A stretch of 13,171 bases of DNA from an uncultured Lysobacterales bacterium (GCA_937974465.1 CALJWY010000104.1:1-13171); one strand, 5' to 3'; positions 1 through 8,715 are shown, counted from the stretch's first letter. Translations and numbers: made by a program. Notes: a model not told the origin generated them from the letters alone.

Positions 1-1
1 A

Positions 2-1102
2 AACGACGACAACTGGTTGAGTGACTATGCCACCTACCGTGTCCTCAAGAGTCTACATGATGAGCGGCCCTGGCCGGAATGGGATAGCGCCTACGCCCAA
101 CGTGATGCACTGGCGCTGAACGAGTTTCAACAGGCGAACCAAGCGTCGATCGATCACGTCAAAATTATTCAATTCCTGTTTGAGCAGCAATGGAAGGCGT
201 TGAAGCAACAGGCCAACGGGCTCGGAATCCAGTTGTTTGGCGATATGCCCATTTACCTTGCGCTGGACAGCGCCGATGCCTGGGCGCACCCGGAGATATT
301 GCTACTCAACGAGGCCGGCATGCCATCCCATGTTGCCGGCGTTCCACCGGACTACTTTAGCTCCGATGGCCAGCTTTGGGGCAATCCCTTGTATGACTGG
401 AAGTTTCATGAGCGCAGCGGCTACCAGTGGTGGATAGAGCGTGTGCAGCATGCCGCCAGCCACCTGGATCTTGTACGGATCGATCATTTCAGGGGGTTTG
501 AGTCTTTCTGGGCTGTGCCGTACGGGTCTGAAACTGCCCGCGAAGGTGAGTGGTTGCCCGGTCCCGGGGATGGTCTTTTTGACGCCATAGAATCTGCATT
601 GGGAGCACTGCCTATCGTCGCAGAGGATCTGGGTGTGATCACAGCCGAAGTGGATGATTTACGTCGTCGCCACCAGATTCCCGGTATGAAGGTCTTACAG
701 TTTTTGGCGGGCGACCCGGCGTTCAGCCTGGATAGCATCGATGAACATTGTGTTTGTTACACCGGTACACACGACAATGACACCACGGTCGGGTGGTTTA
801 ATGGTGCTGATGAGGACACGAGATCTGATCAGGAGATCCTTGAAAGTCAGCAGAATGTGCTGAAATTGACCGGCGGAACCAGCGAGACAGTCCACCTGGA
901 CATGATAAGAATGGCATTCAACAGCCGGGCTCGGCTTGCCATTGTCCCGATGCAGGATTTGCTTGGCCTGGGTTCGGAAGCCAGGCTGAATATTCCTGGC
1001 ACAACGCTGAATAACTGGCGTTGGCGGGTCGGTGAACATCAATTGTCAGAAGCTTTTTGTGGGTCGGTGGCTCAAGTTGTGGTGGAAACCGGGCGCGAAT
1101 AA
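2..1102 (+). CDS. malQ: 4-alpha-glucanotransferase (amylomaltase), 5' partial
   Basis: Cytoplasmic GH77 enzyme that moves alpha-1,4-glucan segments between malto-oligosaccharides and releases glucose. In a glycogen operon it recycles the short oligosaccharides left by debranching. The open frame runs from the window edge (first full codon at 2) for 366 residues, against roughly 690 in E. coli MalQ, so about the C-terminal half is present. The first residues read NDDNWLSDYA, a conserved internal MalQ segment, so the TTG at 17 is not a true start. GH77 catalytic motifs are intact: VRIDHFRGF with the nucleophile Asp codon at 482-484, VAEDLG with the acid/base Glu at 623-625, and TGTHDND with the third Asp at 773-775. 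Also visible are FGDMPIY, GVPPDYF and the C-terminal RLNIPGT..NWRWR segment. It ends 75 bp before glgC and is probably co-transcribed with it. Identification is secure; only the N-terminus is unseen. Confidence 0.95.
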   Translation, partial: NDDNWLSDYATYRVLKSLHDERPWPEWDSAYAQRDALALNEFQQANQASIDHVKIIQFLFEQQWKALKQQANGLGIQLFGDMPIYLALDSADAWAHPEILLLNEAGMPSHVAGVPPDYFSSDGQLWGNPLYDWKFHERSGYQWWIERVQHAASHLDLVRIDHFRGFESFWAVPYGSETAREGEWLPGPGDGLFDAIESALGALPIVAEDLGVITAEVDDLRRRHQIPGMKVLQFLAGDPAFSLDSIDEHCVCYTGTHDNDTTVGWFNGADEDTRSDQEILESQQNVLKLTGGTSETVHLDMIRMAFNSRARLAIVPMQDLLGLGSEARLNIPGTTLNNWRWRVGEHQLSEAFCGSVAQVVVETGRE

Positions 1103-1159
1103 GGGTATTCCTAACGTTCCACTCGGGATTCGCGATACACTTTGGGTGTTGATTGCAAT

Positions 1160-1164
1160 GGGGA
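1160..1164 (+). promoter_or_regulatory. Shine-Dalgarno site that sets the glgC start
   Basis: A purine-rich GGGGA (continuing AAG) ends about 10-13 bases before the ATG at 1178. It supports that ATG over the in-frame TTG at 1142, which would place this ribosome binding site inside the coding sequence. Confidence 0.6.
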
Positions 1165-1177
1165 AAGAAAAAATCAA

Positions 1178-2461
1178 ATGAGCACACAAATTCTCGCCGA
1201 TCAGGGCCGGTATGTTAGCCGACTCACCCGCGATACCGTCGCCTTAATCCTGGCGGGTGGACGTGGGTCACGACTCTATGAGCTGACAGACTGGAGAGCC
1301 AAGCCTGGTGTTTATTTTGGTGGAAAATTAAGGATTATCGATTTTCCATTGTCCAACTGTATCAACTCCGGTGTACGTCGAATTGGCGTTGCCACGCAGT
1401 ACAAGGCGCATTCTCTGATTCGGCACCTGGTACATGGCTGGACACAGTTTCAGGCCGCTGACCGGGAGTTTATTGAGATCCTGCCAGCGTCACAACGCGT
1501 GGGTGATGACTGGTACCTGGGCACTGCGGATGCAGTCTTTCAAAATCTCGATATTATTCGCACCCACAACCCCAAGTTTGTTTTGATTCTTTCCGGAGAC
1601 CATGTTTACAAGATGGATTATGGTGTCTTCCTGGCTTTTCATGCCGAGAAAAATGCCGATATGACCGTCTCGTGCATGGAGGTGCCGCTAAAAGAGGCTG
1701 CTGGTCAGTTTGGGGTGATGACGGTTGATGATACGGGGCGGGTAATCGGATTCAACGAAAAGCCTGAAAACCCTGCACCCATTCCAGGCAGGGAGGATAT
1801 GTGCCTGGCTTCGATGGGAAATTATATTTTCAATACAGAATTTCTTTATGAGCAGGTGATCAAAGATGCCGACACACCTGGTTCGCAGCATGATTTTGGC
1901 AAAAATATCATCCCCGCAGTCATTGAAAAGTACCAGGTGTATGCCTTTCCGTTCAGGAATCCAGAAACCCAGAAACAGGCGTATTGGCGCGATGTTGGGA
2001 CGCTGGATGCTTATTGGGAGGCGAACATGGAGCTAATCTCTGTGCTGCCGCAGCTTGACCTGTATGACAAGCAGTGGCCAATCTTTACCCACCAGACGCA
2101 GTCGCCTCCAGCGAAATTTGTGTTTGATTACCCCGACAAACGGGGAGAAGCCATCGAATCCATGGTTTCGGCAGGTTGTATCATCTCAGGTGCGAGTGTC
2201 AGGAAATCGGTGCTGTTTTCCAATTGCAAAATCCACTCCCACACGGTGATCACTGATTCACTCATATTGCCTGAGTGTGAAATTATGGAAAACTGCACCA
2301 TTCGCGGGGCGATCATAGACCGTGGCTGCGTCATAGAGGCAGGGACCCAGATTGGCGTAGACCTTGACGCAGATCGCGCTCGTGGATTTCGTGTGACCGA
2401 AGCAGGACATACCCTCGTTACACCTGGCATGCTCAAGCAAAAGTTACATCACACGCGTTAA
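1178..2461 (+). CDS. glgC: Glucose-1-phosphate adenylyltransferase (ADP-glucose pyrophosphorylase)
   Basis: Makes ADP-glucose and pyrophosphate from ATP and glucose-1-phosphate, the committed and normally allosterically controlled step of bacterial glycogen synthesis. The protein has 427 residues from the ATG at 1178 (E. coli 431). The nucleotidyltransferase domain fills residues ~20-290: LILAGGRGSRL at 23-33, FGGKLRIIDF at 47-56, WYLGTADAV at 112-120 (Tyr equivalent to E. coli Y114), LSGDHVYKMDY at 138-148 with the catalytic Asp141, and FNEKP with Lys195, the glucose-1-phosphate contact. The C-terminus (~300-427) is a left-handed beta-helix with hexapeptide-like turns (GCIISGASV, NCTIRGAIIDRGCVI). 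The position of E. coli Lys39, the fructose-1,6-bisphosphate site, is Trp here (TDWRAKP), so the activator may differ. An extended start at TTG 1142 adds 12 residues unlike the family and is disfavoured. No clear promoter is visible in the 75 bp after malQ. Confidence 0.96.
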   Translation: MSTQILADQGRYVSRLTRDTVALILAGGRGSRLYELTDWRAKPGVYFGGKLRIIDFPLSNCINSGVRRIGVATQYKAHSLIRHLVHGWTQFQAADREFIEILPASQRVGDDWYLGTADAVFQNLDIIRTHNPKFVLILSGDHVYKMDYGVFLAFHAEKNADMTVSCMEVPLKEAAGQFGVMTVDDTGRVIGFNEKPENPAPIPGREDMCLASMGNYIFNTEFLYEQVIKDADTPGSQHDFGKNIIPAVIEKYQVYAFPFRNPETQKQAYWRDVGTLDAYWEANMELISVLPQLDLYDKQWPIFTHQTQSPPAKFVFDYPDKRGEAIESMVSAGCIISGASVRKSVLFSNCKIHSHTVITDSLILPECEIMENCTIRGAIIDRGCVIEAGTQIGVDLDADRARGFRVTEAGHTLVTPGMLKQKLHHTR

Positions 2462-2464
2462 AGC

Positions 2465-2481
2465 AGGGCAGGTATCGGTGG
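2465..2481 (+). promoter_or_regulatory. Two overlapping candidate ribosome binding sites for glgA
   Basis: AGGGCAGG (2465-2472) lies 5 bases before a GTG at 2478. GGTGG (2477-2481) lies 8 bases before the in-frame ATG at 2490. Sequence alone does not settle the start. I favour the ATG because the resulting N-terminus, MKSVWLVASENGAFPGG, matches the usual length before the KxGG motif in this glycogen synthase type as I remember it. Confidence 0.4.
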
Positions 2482-2489
2482 TTTCAAAG

Positions 2490-4016
2490 ATGAAAAGCGT
2501 GTGGCTTGTGGCCAGTGAAAATGGGGCATTTCCCGGCGGCAAGGTTGGCGGGGTGGGTGATGTCGTCAATGATCTGCCCTTGGCCCTGGCTGCGAAGGGT
2601 GTGCGGGTCCGGGTGATCACGCCATCTTATGGAAAATTCCATCGCCTGCATGGATCGATGCTGTTTCGCAAAATAACAGTGAAATTTGCCGGTCGTCGCT
2701 ATGTCGCCACGGTTTATCAAGTACCTGTAACCAACAGCCCTGTCGCCCAGTTTGTCATTGAGCACCCGCTATTGTCTCCCAATGGCCCGGGACAAATTTA
2801 TGTCAGCGACGAGCCGGACAGGCCATTTGCGACTGATGCGGCCAAATTTGCATTTTTTAACGCCGCGGTTGCAGCCTGGGTCAATAGCAGTCAATCCCCG
2901 CCTGATGTGCTGCATTTAAACGACTGGCATACGGGACTGATACCTGCGTTGCGGGAATTTGGTGATGATGATGCCCCATTGAAGTCGGTTCGGATCGTCT
3001 TCACCATTCATAACCTTGCCTACCAGGGCATCCGGCCATTCGAAGGGGACAAGTCTTCTTTGCAGGCCTGGTTCCCGGATTTGCTGCAACACGCTTCGGT
3101 CCTGCGGGACCCGAGATACGACAACTGTGTGAACTTCATGGTCACTGCCATTCGGTTGGCCGATGGGATTAACACGGTATCAGAAAGCTATGCACAGGAA
3201 ATTCAGCGCCCCAGTGACCCGTCGACCGGGTTTAGTGGGGGTGAAGGACTTGAAGGTGAGTTGGCTACTGCATATCAACAGGGGCGGCTTGTCGGGATTC
3301 TGAATGGTTGTATGTATCCGGAAAAGACTGAACAACCATTAGCCTGGACGGGGCTGTTGCAACAAATTGCTTTGCGGCGGGAGATCATGAACACCAACCG
3401 GCCGCCAGCAGAGTGGATTGCCGAAAAAGAAAAAAAGCAGCCGCGAAACCTGTTGCTATCCATAGGCAGGGTTGCGGATCAGAAAGTCCCCCTGTTTTTG
3501 GAACCGGTTAAAGGTCATGCGACCGCGCTGCAAGCGATCCTGGATGATTGCGGCCCGGATACTCTTTTTATCATGCTGGGCAGTGGCGAGAAGGAGCTTG
3601 AAGAGCGGTTTGTGGAAATTGCCCGCACAAGCAGCAATTTCCTGTATCTGCGCGGCTATGTTGAAGACCTGCCCGCACTGCTTTATGCGAGCACTAACCT
3701 GTTTCTGATGCCCAGTAGTTTTGAGCCATGCGGTATCAGCCAGATGTTGTCCATGCGGGCGGGCCAGCCCTGCGTGGTGCACGCGGTTGGAGGCCTGAAG
3801 GACACTGTTGAGGATCTCGTCACCGGCTTTGTTTTTGATGGTGCTTCACCGGAAGACCAGGCAGAGAACTTTGTAGCATCTGTCCGAACCGCCATATCCA
3901 TCAAGCAGGATGAGCCGAAACGCTGGCAGGCAATTTGCGCGAACGCCCGCCGGCAGAGGTTTAGCTGGGGGCTTTCAGCCGACACATATATTGAGAGGTT
4001 GTATCATTTTGAGTAG
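2490..4016 (+). CDS. glgA: Glycogen synthase (ADP-glucose type, GT5), divergent subfamily
   Basis: Transfers glucose from ADP-glucose to the non-reducing end of growing alpha-1,4-glucan chains in the cytoplasm. The protein has 508 residues from ATG 2490; an alternative GTG at 2478 adds four. It has two Rossmann-like halves. The N-terminal half carries the ADP-glucose loop KVGGVGDVV (Lys18), HLNDWHTGLIP at ~142-152 and TIHNLAYQG at ~172-180. The C-terminal half carries SIGRVADQK (Arg327, Lys332, equivalent to E. coli R300/K305), LRGYVEDLPALLYAS, and SSFEPCGISQM with the catalytic Glu412. The segment after GILNG reads GILNGCMYPEK instead of the usual NGID..W.P..D, and the following linker diverges. 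This is a distinct proteobacterial branch rather than a damaged gene, since the frame is open and active-site residues are kept. It starts 28 bp after glgC and its last codons overlap the glgB start. Confidence 0.94.
   Translation: MKSVWLVASENGAFPGGKVGGVGDVVNDLPLALAAKGVRVRVITPSYGKFHRLHGSMLFRKITVKFAGRRYVATVYQVPVTNSPVAQFVIEHPLLSPNGPGQIYVSDEPDRPFATDAAKFAFFNAAVAAWVNSSQSPPDVLHLNDWHTGLIPALREFGDDDAPLKSVRIVFTIHNLAYQGIRPFEGDKSSLQAWFPDLLQHASVLRDPRYDNCVNFMVTAIRLADGINTVSESYAQEIQRPSDPSTGFSGGEGLEGELATAYQQGRLVGILNGCMYPEKTEQPLAWTGLLQQIALRREIMNTNRPPAEWIAEKEKKQPRNLLLSIGRVADQKVPLFLEPVKGHATALQAILDDCGPDTLFIMLGSGEKELEERFVEIARTSSNFLYLRGYVEDLPALLYASTNLFLMPSSFEPCGISQMLSMRAGQPCVVHAVGGLKDTVEDLVTGFVFDGASPEDQAENFVASVRTAISIKQDEPKRWQAICANARRQRFSWGLSADTYIERLYHFE
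3993..3998 (+). promoter_or_regulatory. Shine-Dalgarno site for the TTG start of glgB
   Basis: GAGAGG inside the end of glgA ends 10 bases before TTG 4009. It supports initiation at this rare start codon within the last codons of glgA rather than at the upstream in-frame ATG 3910, which would add 33 residues read from glgA sequence. Confidence 0.55.
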
Positions 4017-6210
4017 TCAACTGGAAAGAGCAACCTTGAATGCGCTCGCCGACGGGCGATATTTCGACCCATTCTCCCTGCTGGGAATTCAATTCGAAAA
4101 TGGCCGGCGCATCGTACGTACCCTGCAGCCGCATGCAAAATCCGTAGCGCTGCTGGCCGGCGATTCCTCTGAGGCCCTGTTGATGGAAAAGGTCCATCCG
4201 GCAGGGCTCTATGAAATCGAAATGCCTGCACGCAAACGCAGGTATCGCTTGCGGCTTACCTTCGCTGATGGCAGCTGTCATGATATCCACGACGCCTATT
4301 GCTTCCCTTCCACGCTTGGTGATCTTGACCTGTATCTGCTGGGGCAGGGTTCCCACCGCGACATATTCAGAAAGCTGGGTGCGCACCCGACAAAAGTGCA
4401 GGGTGTCAATGGAACGTTCTTTGCCATTTGGGCGCCCAATGCTTCGCGGGTCAGCGTGATCGGTGGGTTCAATGACTGGGATGGACGCTGTCACGTGATG
4501 CGCTTACACCCCGGTAATGGCCTGTGGGAGATTTTCATTCCCGGTGTTGGTGACGGTGCTCAGTATAAATTTGAGCTGTTGGACAAGCAGGGTGAATTGC
4601 TGCCTCTCAAATCCGACCCGATGGGCCAGTTTCACGAAGCACCACCGGGTAATGCTTCAGTGGTTTACAGCAGCCATCATCGCTGGAAGGACGATCAATG
4701 GATGGCCTCAATGACCACGGTGCCAAACATGGATCAGGCCATCAGTATCTACGAAGTGCACCTGGGTTCGTGGCGGCGTGGGGCAGACAACAGGCTTTTG
4801 ACATACAGGGAGCTGGCCGACAAGCTGGTTGCCTACGTGGTGGAATTGGGCTTTACACACGTGGAGTTGCTGCCGGTTACCGAACATCCGTTTGATGGTT
4901 CCTGGGGTTACCAGCCCATTGGCATGTATGCACCGACACAGCGGTTTGGCACGCCGGACGATTTTCGCTTCCTGGTAGACAAGCTGCACCAGGCCGGAAT
5001 TGCCGTGATCATGGACTGGGTGCCCGCCCATTTCCCCCGTGATGAGCATGGTCTGCGCCGTTTTGATGGTACTGCTCTGTATGAACACGAGGACCCCCAA
5101 AAAGGTGAGCACAGCGACTGGGGAACGCTGATTTTTAACTATGATCGTCGCGAAGTTATCAATTACCTGGTGGGAAGTGCACTCTACTGGATCGATGAAT
5201 TTCACATCGATTCGCTTCGCGTGGACGCGGTCGCATCCATGCTCTACCTGGACTACTCCCGGGAAGTCGGCGAATGGTCGCCAAATATATACGGTGGTAA
5301 TGAGCACCTGGAGGCAGTCGAGTTCATACGCAGGTTAAATGAGGTTATTCATAGCTATAAAGCTACCAGCTTTGCCGAGGAATCGACGGCGTGGCCAGGT
5401 GTTTCGCGGCCCACCGACGCAGGTGGTCTTGGTTTCACCTACAAATGGAACATGGGTTGGATGAACGATACCTTAGCCTACATGGCTGAGGATCCGGTAC
5501 ACCGCAAGTACCATCACGACAAGCTGACGTTTGGGCTTGTCTATGCCTTTGATGAGAATTTTGTACTGCCGCTATCCCATGACGAAGTCGTCCACGGCAA
5601 GCGCTCACTGTTGGGCCGTATGCCCGGCGATGACTGGCAAAGGTTTGCCAACCTGCGGGCTTACTATGGTTTCATGTATGGACACCCGGGCAAGAAGCTG
5701 CTGTTTATGGGCGCCGAGATCGCCCAGGAAAAAGAGTGGAACCACGACCAGTCGCTGGATTGGCATCTATTGGAAAACGCAAGTCACCAGGGTATTCAAA
5801 ACCTGGTGCGTGACCTGAACAATGTATATCGTGATACCGCCGCATTACATGAACTGGATTTTAGCAGCGAAGGATTTGAGTGGATCGACTGGCAGGATGC
5901 AGACAGCAGCGTACTGTGCTGGCTACGACGGGCCGCAGATGGTGATTTTGTCATTTGCATCAGTAATTTCACGCCCCTGGTCAGGAAGGGATACAGGTTT
6001 GGGGTTCCCGAGGCAGGACTATATGTTGAGTTGCTAAATACGGATGGCAAACGCTATGGTGGCAGTGGCGTTGAGGCCACAGATGGTATTCAATCTGAAC
6101 AGGTGGAGGCGCATGGCCGGCCTTGTTCATTGCAGATGGATCTACCGCCACTGGCCACACTGATACTAAAAATGAAAGAACCCGTTAGCGGGAAGTTGGA
6201 GAATGAATAG
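4009..6210 (+). CDS. glgB: 1,4-alpha-glucan branching enzyme (GH13_9)
   Basis: Cuts an alpha-1,4 chain and rejoins it through an alpha-1,6 bond, giving glycogen its branches. From TTG 4009 it has 733 residues (E. coli 728). The start MSSQLERATLNALADGRYFDPFSLLG aligns with the E. coli N-terminus, which is why this start was chosen. Domain order: N1 beta-sandwich (~1-115), CBM48 (~130-225, FFAIWAPNASRVSVIGGFNDW), catalytic barrel (~245-620) and C-terminal beta domain. Active-site regions: DWVPAHF ~336-342, DSLRVDAVASM with nucleophile Asp406, FAEEST with acid/base Glu458, and LPLSHDEVVHGK with Asp525. The double N-terminal domain is the long gammaproteobacterial form. The 8 bp overlap with the glgA stop suggests translational coupling. 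glgP starts on the next base after its stop. Confidence 0.96.
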   Translation: MSSQLERATLNALADGRYFDPFSLLGIQFENGRRIVRTLQPHAKSVALLAGDSSEALLMEKVHPAGLYEIEMPARKRRYRLRLTFADGSCHDIHDAYCFPSTLGDLDLYLLGQGSHRDIFRKLGAHPTKVQGVNGTFFAIWAPNASRVSVIGGFNDWDGRCHVMRLHPGNGLWEIFIPGVGDGAQYKFELLDKQGELLPLKSDPMGQFHEAPPGNASVVYSSHHRWKDDQWMASMTTVPNMDQAISIYEVHLGSWRRGADNRLLTYRELADKLVAYVVELGFTHVELLPVTEHPFDGSWGYQPIGMYAPTQRFGTPDDFRFLVDKLHQAGIAVIMDWVPAHFPRDEHGLRRFDGTALYEHEDPQKGEHSDWGTLIFNYDRREVINYLVGSALYWIDEFHIDSLRVDAVASMLYLDYSREVGEWSPNIYGGNEHLEAVEFIRRLNEVIHSYKATSFAEESTAWPGVSRPTDAGGLGFTYKWNMGWMNDTLAYMAEDPVHRKYHHDKLTFGLVYAFDENFVLPLSHDEVVHGKRSLLGRMPGDDWQRFANLRAYYGFMYGHPGKKLLFMGAEIAQEKEWNHDQSLDWHLLENASHQGIQNLVRDLNNVYRDTAALHELDFSSEGFEWIDWQDADSSVLCWLRRAADGDFVICISNFTPLVRKGYRFGVPEAGLYVELLNTDGKRYGGSGVEATDGIQSEQVEAHGRPCSLQMDLPPLATLILKMKEPVSGKLENE

Positions 6211-8715
6211 ATGATAGTCCGGTCGGAAACTGACAACCCCGGTGATATGGAGCTTTTAAACCTGCCGCTCCTTGGCATGGATTCAGAAGCAATCCTGGCA
6301 GACACTATCCACTACCATAGCCGCATGCTTGGCAGGCGTACGATTCGCAGACAGGAGCACTTCCTTTACCAGGCACTGGTACATGCAACCCGTGACCGCC
6401 TGATGGAGCGTTGGATTGAAACCGGCAACAGGCTGGAATCGAGTAATGGGAAAAGAGCCTGTTACCTGTCGCTGGAGTTTTTGATGGGGCGCCTGCTGAG
6501 AAACGCCCTGTTAAATCTGGACGTCACTGAAGCCGCCGATCAGGCACTGGAACGCCTGGGCATCGAGTTGGAGGATATCCACGAGCAGGAGCATGATGCT
6601 GGCCTCGGAAATGGCGGCCTGGGCAGGCTGGCGGCATGTTTCCTGGATAGCTGCGCCACCCTTGGCCTGCCGGTAAGAGGCTACGGGATTCGTTATGGGT
6701 ATGGCATGTTTCGTCAGCGCCTTGAAAACGGCAGGCAAATGGAAGAACCCGATGCATGGCTGCGAGAGGGTTATCCATGGGAGATCGAACGTATCGAACG
6801 TGCCAGGACTATCAAGTTTGGTGGCCACGTGATCCGGATCACCGATTCAATGGGGCATACTCATACCGATTGGGTTGATACCCGTGATGTTTTGGCGATT
6901 CCTTTTGATTTGCCGATTCCGGGTTATCAGAATGATGTCGTCAATACACTGCGTTTGTGGTCTGCAGCTGCAACGGATGAGTTTGATCTCGAAGAGTTCA
7001 ACGCCGGAAGTTATGGTGATGCAGTGGCAGCCAAAAATGAAGCTGAAAACATCACCATGGTGCTGTATCCCAACGCAGAGACAGAGAACGGGCGGGAATT
7101 GCGTCTCAAACAGCAGTACTTCCTGGCCTCTGCCAGTTTGCAGGACATACTGCATGACTGGGTCAGCCTCAACGGGCCTGATTTTAGCGAGTTTGCCGAC
7201 AAGCACTGTTTTCAGTTAAACGACACACATCCGGCTGTTGCGGTGCCGGAGCTTATGCGCCTGTTGATGGATGAGTATGGCCACAATTGGAATGAGGCCT
7301 GGAGTATCACCACGTCCACCATGGCATACACCAACCACACCTTGCTGCCCGAAGCGCTGGAAACCTGGCCGGTGGCGATGTTCGAAACCCTGTTACCCAG
7401 GGTGTTGGAGATTATCTTTGAGATCAACGCCCGGTTTCTGTCCGAAGTCAGTCACCACTGGCCCGGTGACCTCGATATTCTGGGCCGGATGTCCATTATC
7501 CAGGAAACACCCGAAAAAATGATACGCATGGCCTACCTGGCGATCGTCGGAAGTTTTTCGGTCAATGGGGTGGCTGAATTGCACTCACGTTTGTTGCAAC
7601 AGGGCTTATTCAAAAATTTCGCAACTCTGTGGCCGGATAAATTCAACAATAAAACCAATGGCGTTACCCAGCGTCGTTGGCTGGCAGCTTGTAATCCCTG
7701 TCTCGCCAGATTGATAACCCGCCATATTGGTTCTGACTGGGTTACCGACCTGGATCTGCTTGAAAAGTTAAAGCCATTGGCAGACAGGGCTGATTTTCAG
7801 CAGGAATGGTCTGCGGTCAAGCAAGGCAATAAAGACCGATTGGCGGCTAACATCGAAGAAAAAACAGGTATCGTCGTCGATAGTGCATCTATATTCGATG
7901 TTCAGGTTAAACGAATCCACGAGTATAAGCGCCAGTTATTAAACGTACTGCACGCTGTGCATTTGTATGATCGCATTCAGCGTGGCGATGGTGAAGATTT
8001 GCCGCCGCGTACCATTATCATCGGGGGCAAAGCGGCACCCGGCTACGAAATGGCCAAAAACATCATCAAGCTCATCAACAATGTGGCCGCTGTGATCAAC
8101 ACCGATCCCTCCATGAATGCTCGCTTGCAACTGGTGTTTTATCCTGATTACAACGTATCGGGCATGGAACTGATTTGTCCTGCAGCCGACCTGTCCGAGC
8201 AGATATCAACCGCTGGCAAAGAAGCGTCCGGTACCGGCAATATGAAGTTCATGATGAATGGCGCAGTCACCATCGGAACACTGGATGGCGCCAATGTTGA
8301 AATCCTGGAAGCGGTTGGAGAAGATAACTTTTTCCTGTTTGGCCTGTCCGTAGAAGAGATTCCAGCGATGCTGCAGGACTATGACCCTCAATCCATAATT
8401 GATGCTGATGAAGATTTCTCACGTGTCATGCGATTGTTGGAAAATGGGCACTTCAATCGATTTGAGCCGCACGTGCTGGATGACGTGATTCGCGCAATCC
8501 GCAATCCGGATGACCCGTGGATGACAGCAGCTGATTTTCGCAGTTTCATTGACGCGCAGGAATTTGCCGGGCGTGCCTACCAGGACCAGCAGCGCTGGCT
8601 GCGCATGAGTATTTTGAACACCGCCTCATCGGGACGGTTTTCAACGGACCGCACAATGCGGGACTACAATAACGACATCTGGCAGCTCGAAACGATCCCC
8701 ATTAAGTCACCATGA
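6211..8715 (+). CDS. glgP: Glycogen/maltodextrin phosphorylase
   Basis: GT35 enzyme that uses inorganic phosphate to release glucose-1-phosphate from the non-reducing ends of glycogen outer chains, with pyridoxal 5'-phosphate as cofactor. It has 834 residues (E. coli GlgP 815). Seen in the sequence: SLEFLMGRLLRNALLNL at 87-103, DAGLGNGGLGRLAACFLDS at 129-147, FQLNDTHPAVAVPELMR at 334-350, TNGVTQRRWL at 482-491, VKRIHEYKRQLLN at 566-578, and the cofactor site EASGTGNMKFMMNGA, where Lys679 should form the Schiff base. ATG 6211 directly follows the glgB TAG and has GGAGA 8-12 bases upstream. ATG 6247 is a possible shorter start. The last four bases overlap glgX as ATGA. Glycogen versus maltodextrin preference cannot be read from sequence, but the operon favours glycogen. 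Confidence 0.96.
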   Translation: MIVRSETDNPGDMELLNLPLLGMDSEAILADTIHYHSRMLGRRTIRRQEHFLYQALVHATRDRLMERWIETGNRLESSNGKRACYLSLEFLMGRLLRNALLNLDVTEAADQALERLGIELEDIHEQEHDAGLGNGGLGRLAACFLDSCATLGLPVRGYGIRYGYGMFRQRLENGRQMEEPDAWLREGYPWEIERIERARTIKFGGHVIRITDSMGHTHTDWVDTRDVLAIPFDLPIPGYQNDVVNTLRLWSAAATDEFDLEEFNAGSYGDAVAAKNEAENITMVLYPNAETENGRELRLKQQYFLASASLQDILHDWVSLNGPDFSEFADKHCFQLNDTHPAVAVPELMRLLMDEYGHNWNEAWSITTSTMAYTNHTLLPEALETWPVAMFETLLPRVLEIIFEINARFLSEVSHHWPGDLDILGRMSIIQETPEKMIRMAYLAIVGSFSVNGVAELHSRLLQQGLFKNFATLWPDKFNNKTNGVTQRRWLAACNPCLARLITRHIGSDWVTDLDLLEKLKPLADRADFQQEWSAVKQGNKDRLAANIEEKTGIVVDSASIFDVQVKRIHEYKRQLLNVLHAVHLYDRIQRGDGEDLPPRTIIIGGKAAPGYEMAKNIIKLINNVAAVINTDPSMNARLQLVFYPDYNVSGMELICPAADLSEQISTAGKEASGTGNMKFMMNGAVTIGTLDGANVEILEAVGEDNFFLFGLSVEEIPAMLQDYDPQSIIDADEDFSRVMRLLENGHFNRFEPHVLDDVIRAIRNPDDPWMTAADFRSFIDAQEFAGRAYQDQQRWLRMSILNTASSGRFSTDRTMRDYNNDIWQLETIPIKSP

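Noticed and set aside
17..19. TTG at 17 as the start of malQ
   Set aside because: The frame is open to the window edge, and the residues before it (NDDNW) continue a conserved internal MalQ motif, so the gene begins outside the window.
314..340. Inverted repeat GCCGGCA/TGCCGGC in malQ
   Set aside because: Seven-bp arms with a 13-base loop inside coding sequence, no T-run and no junction nearby; chance is sufficient.
1142..1177. N-terminal extension of GlgC from TTG 1142
   Set aside because: The extra 12 residues do not resemble the family, and the ribosome binding site for ATG 1178 would fall inside the coding region.
1103..1177. Promoter between malQ and glgC
   Set aside because: GATACA/TACACT near 1135 and TTGATT near 1149 lack partners at proper spacing, so I could not support a promoter.
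3910..4008. ATG 3910 as the glgB start
   Set aside because: It would overlap glgA by 107 bp and add 33 residues with no family resemblance; alignment to the known GlgB N-terminus begins at TTG 4009.
3961..4494. 177-residue minus-strand open frame across the glgA-glgB junction
   Set aside because: It is antisense to two confirmed genes and shows no domain features.
4708..5307. 199-residue minus-strand open frame inside glgB
   Set aside because: It lies fully antisense to well-conserved catalytic-domain coding sequence and shows no recognisable motif; it is a by-product of codon use.
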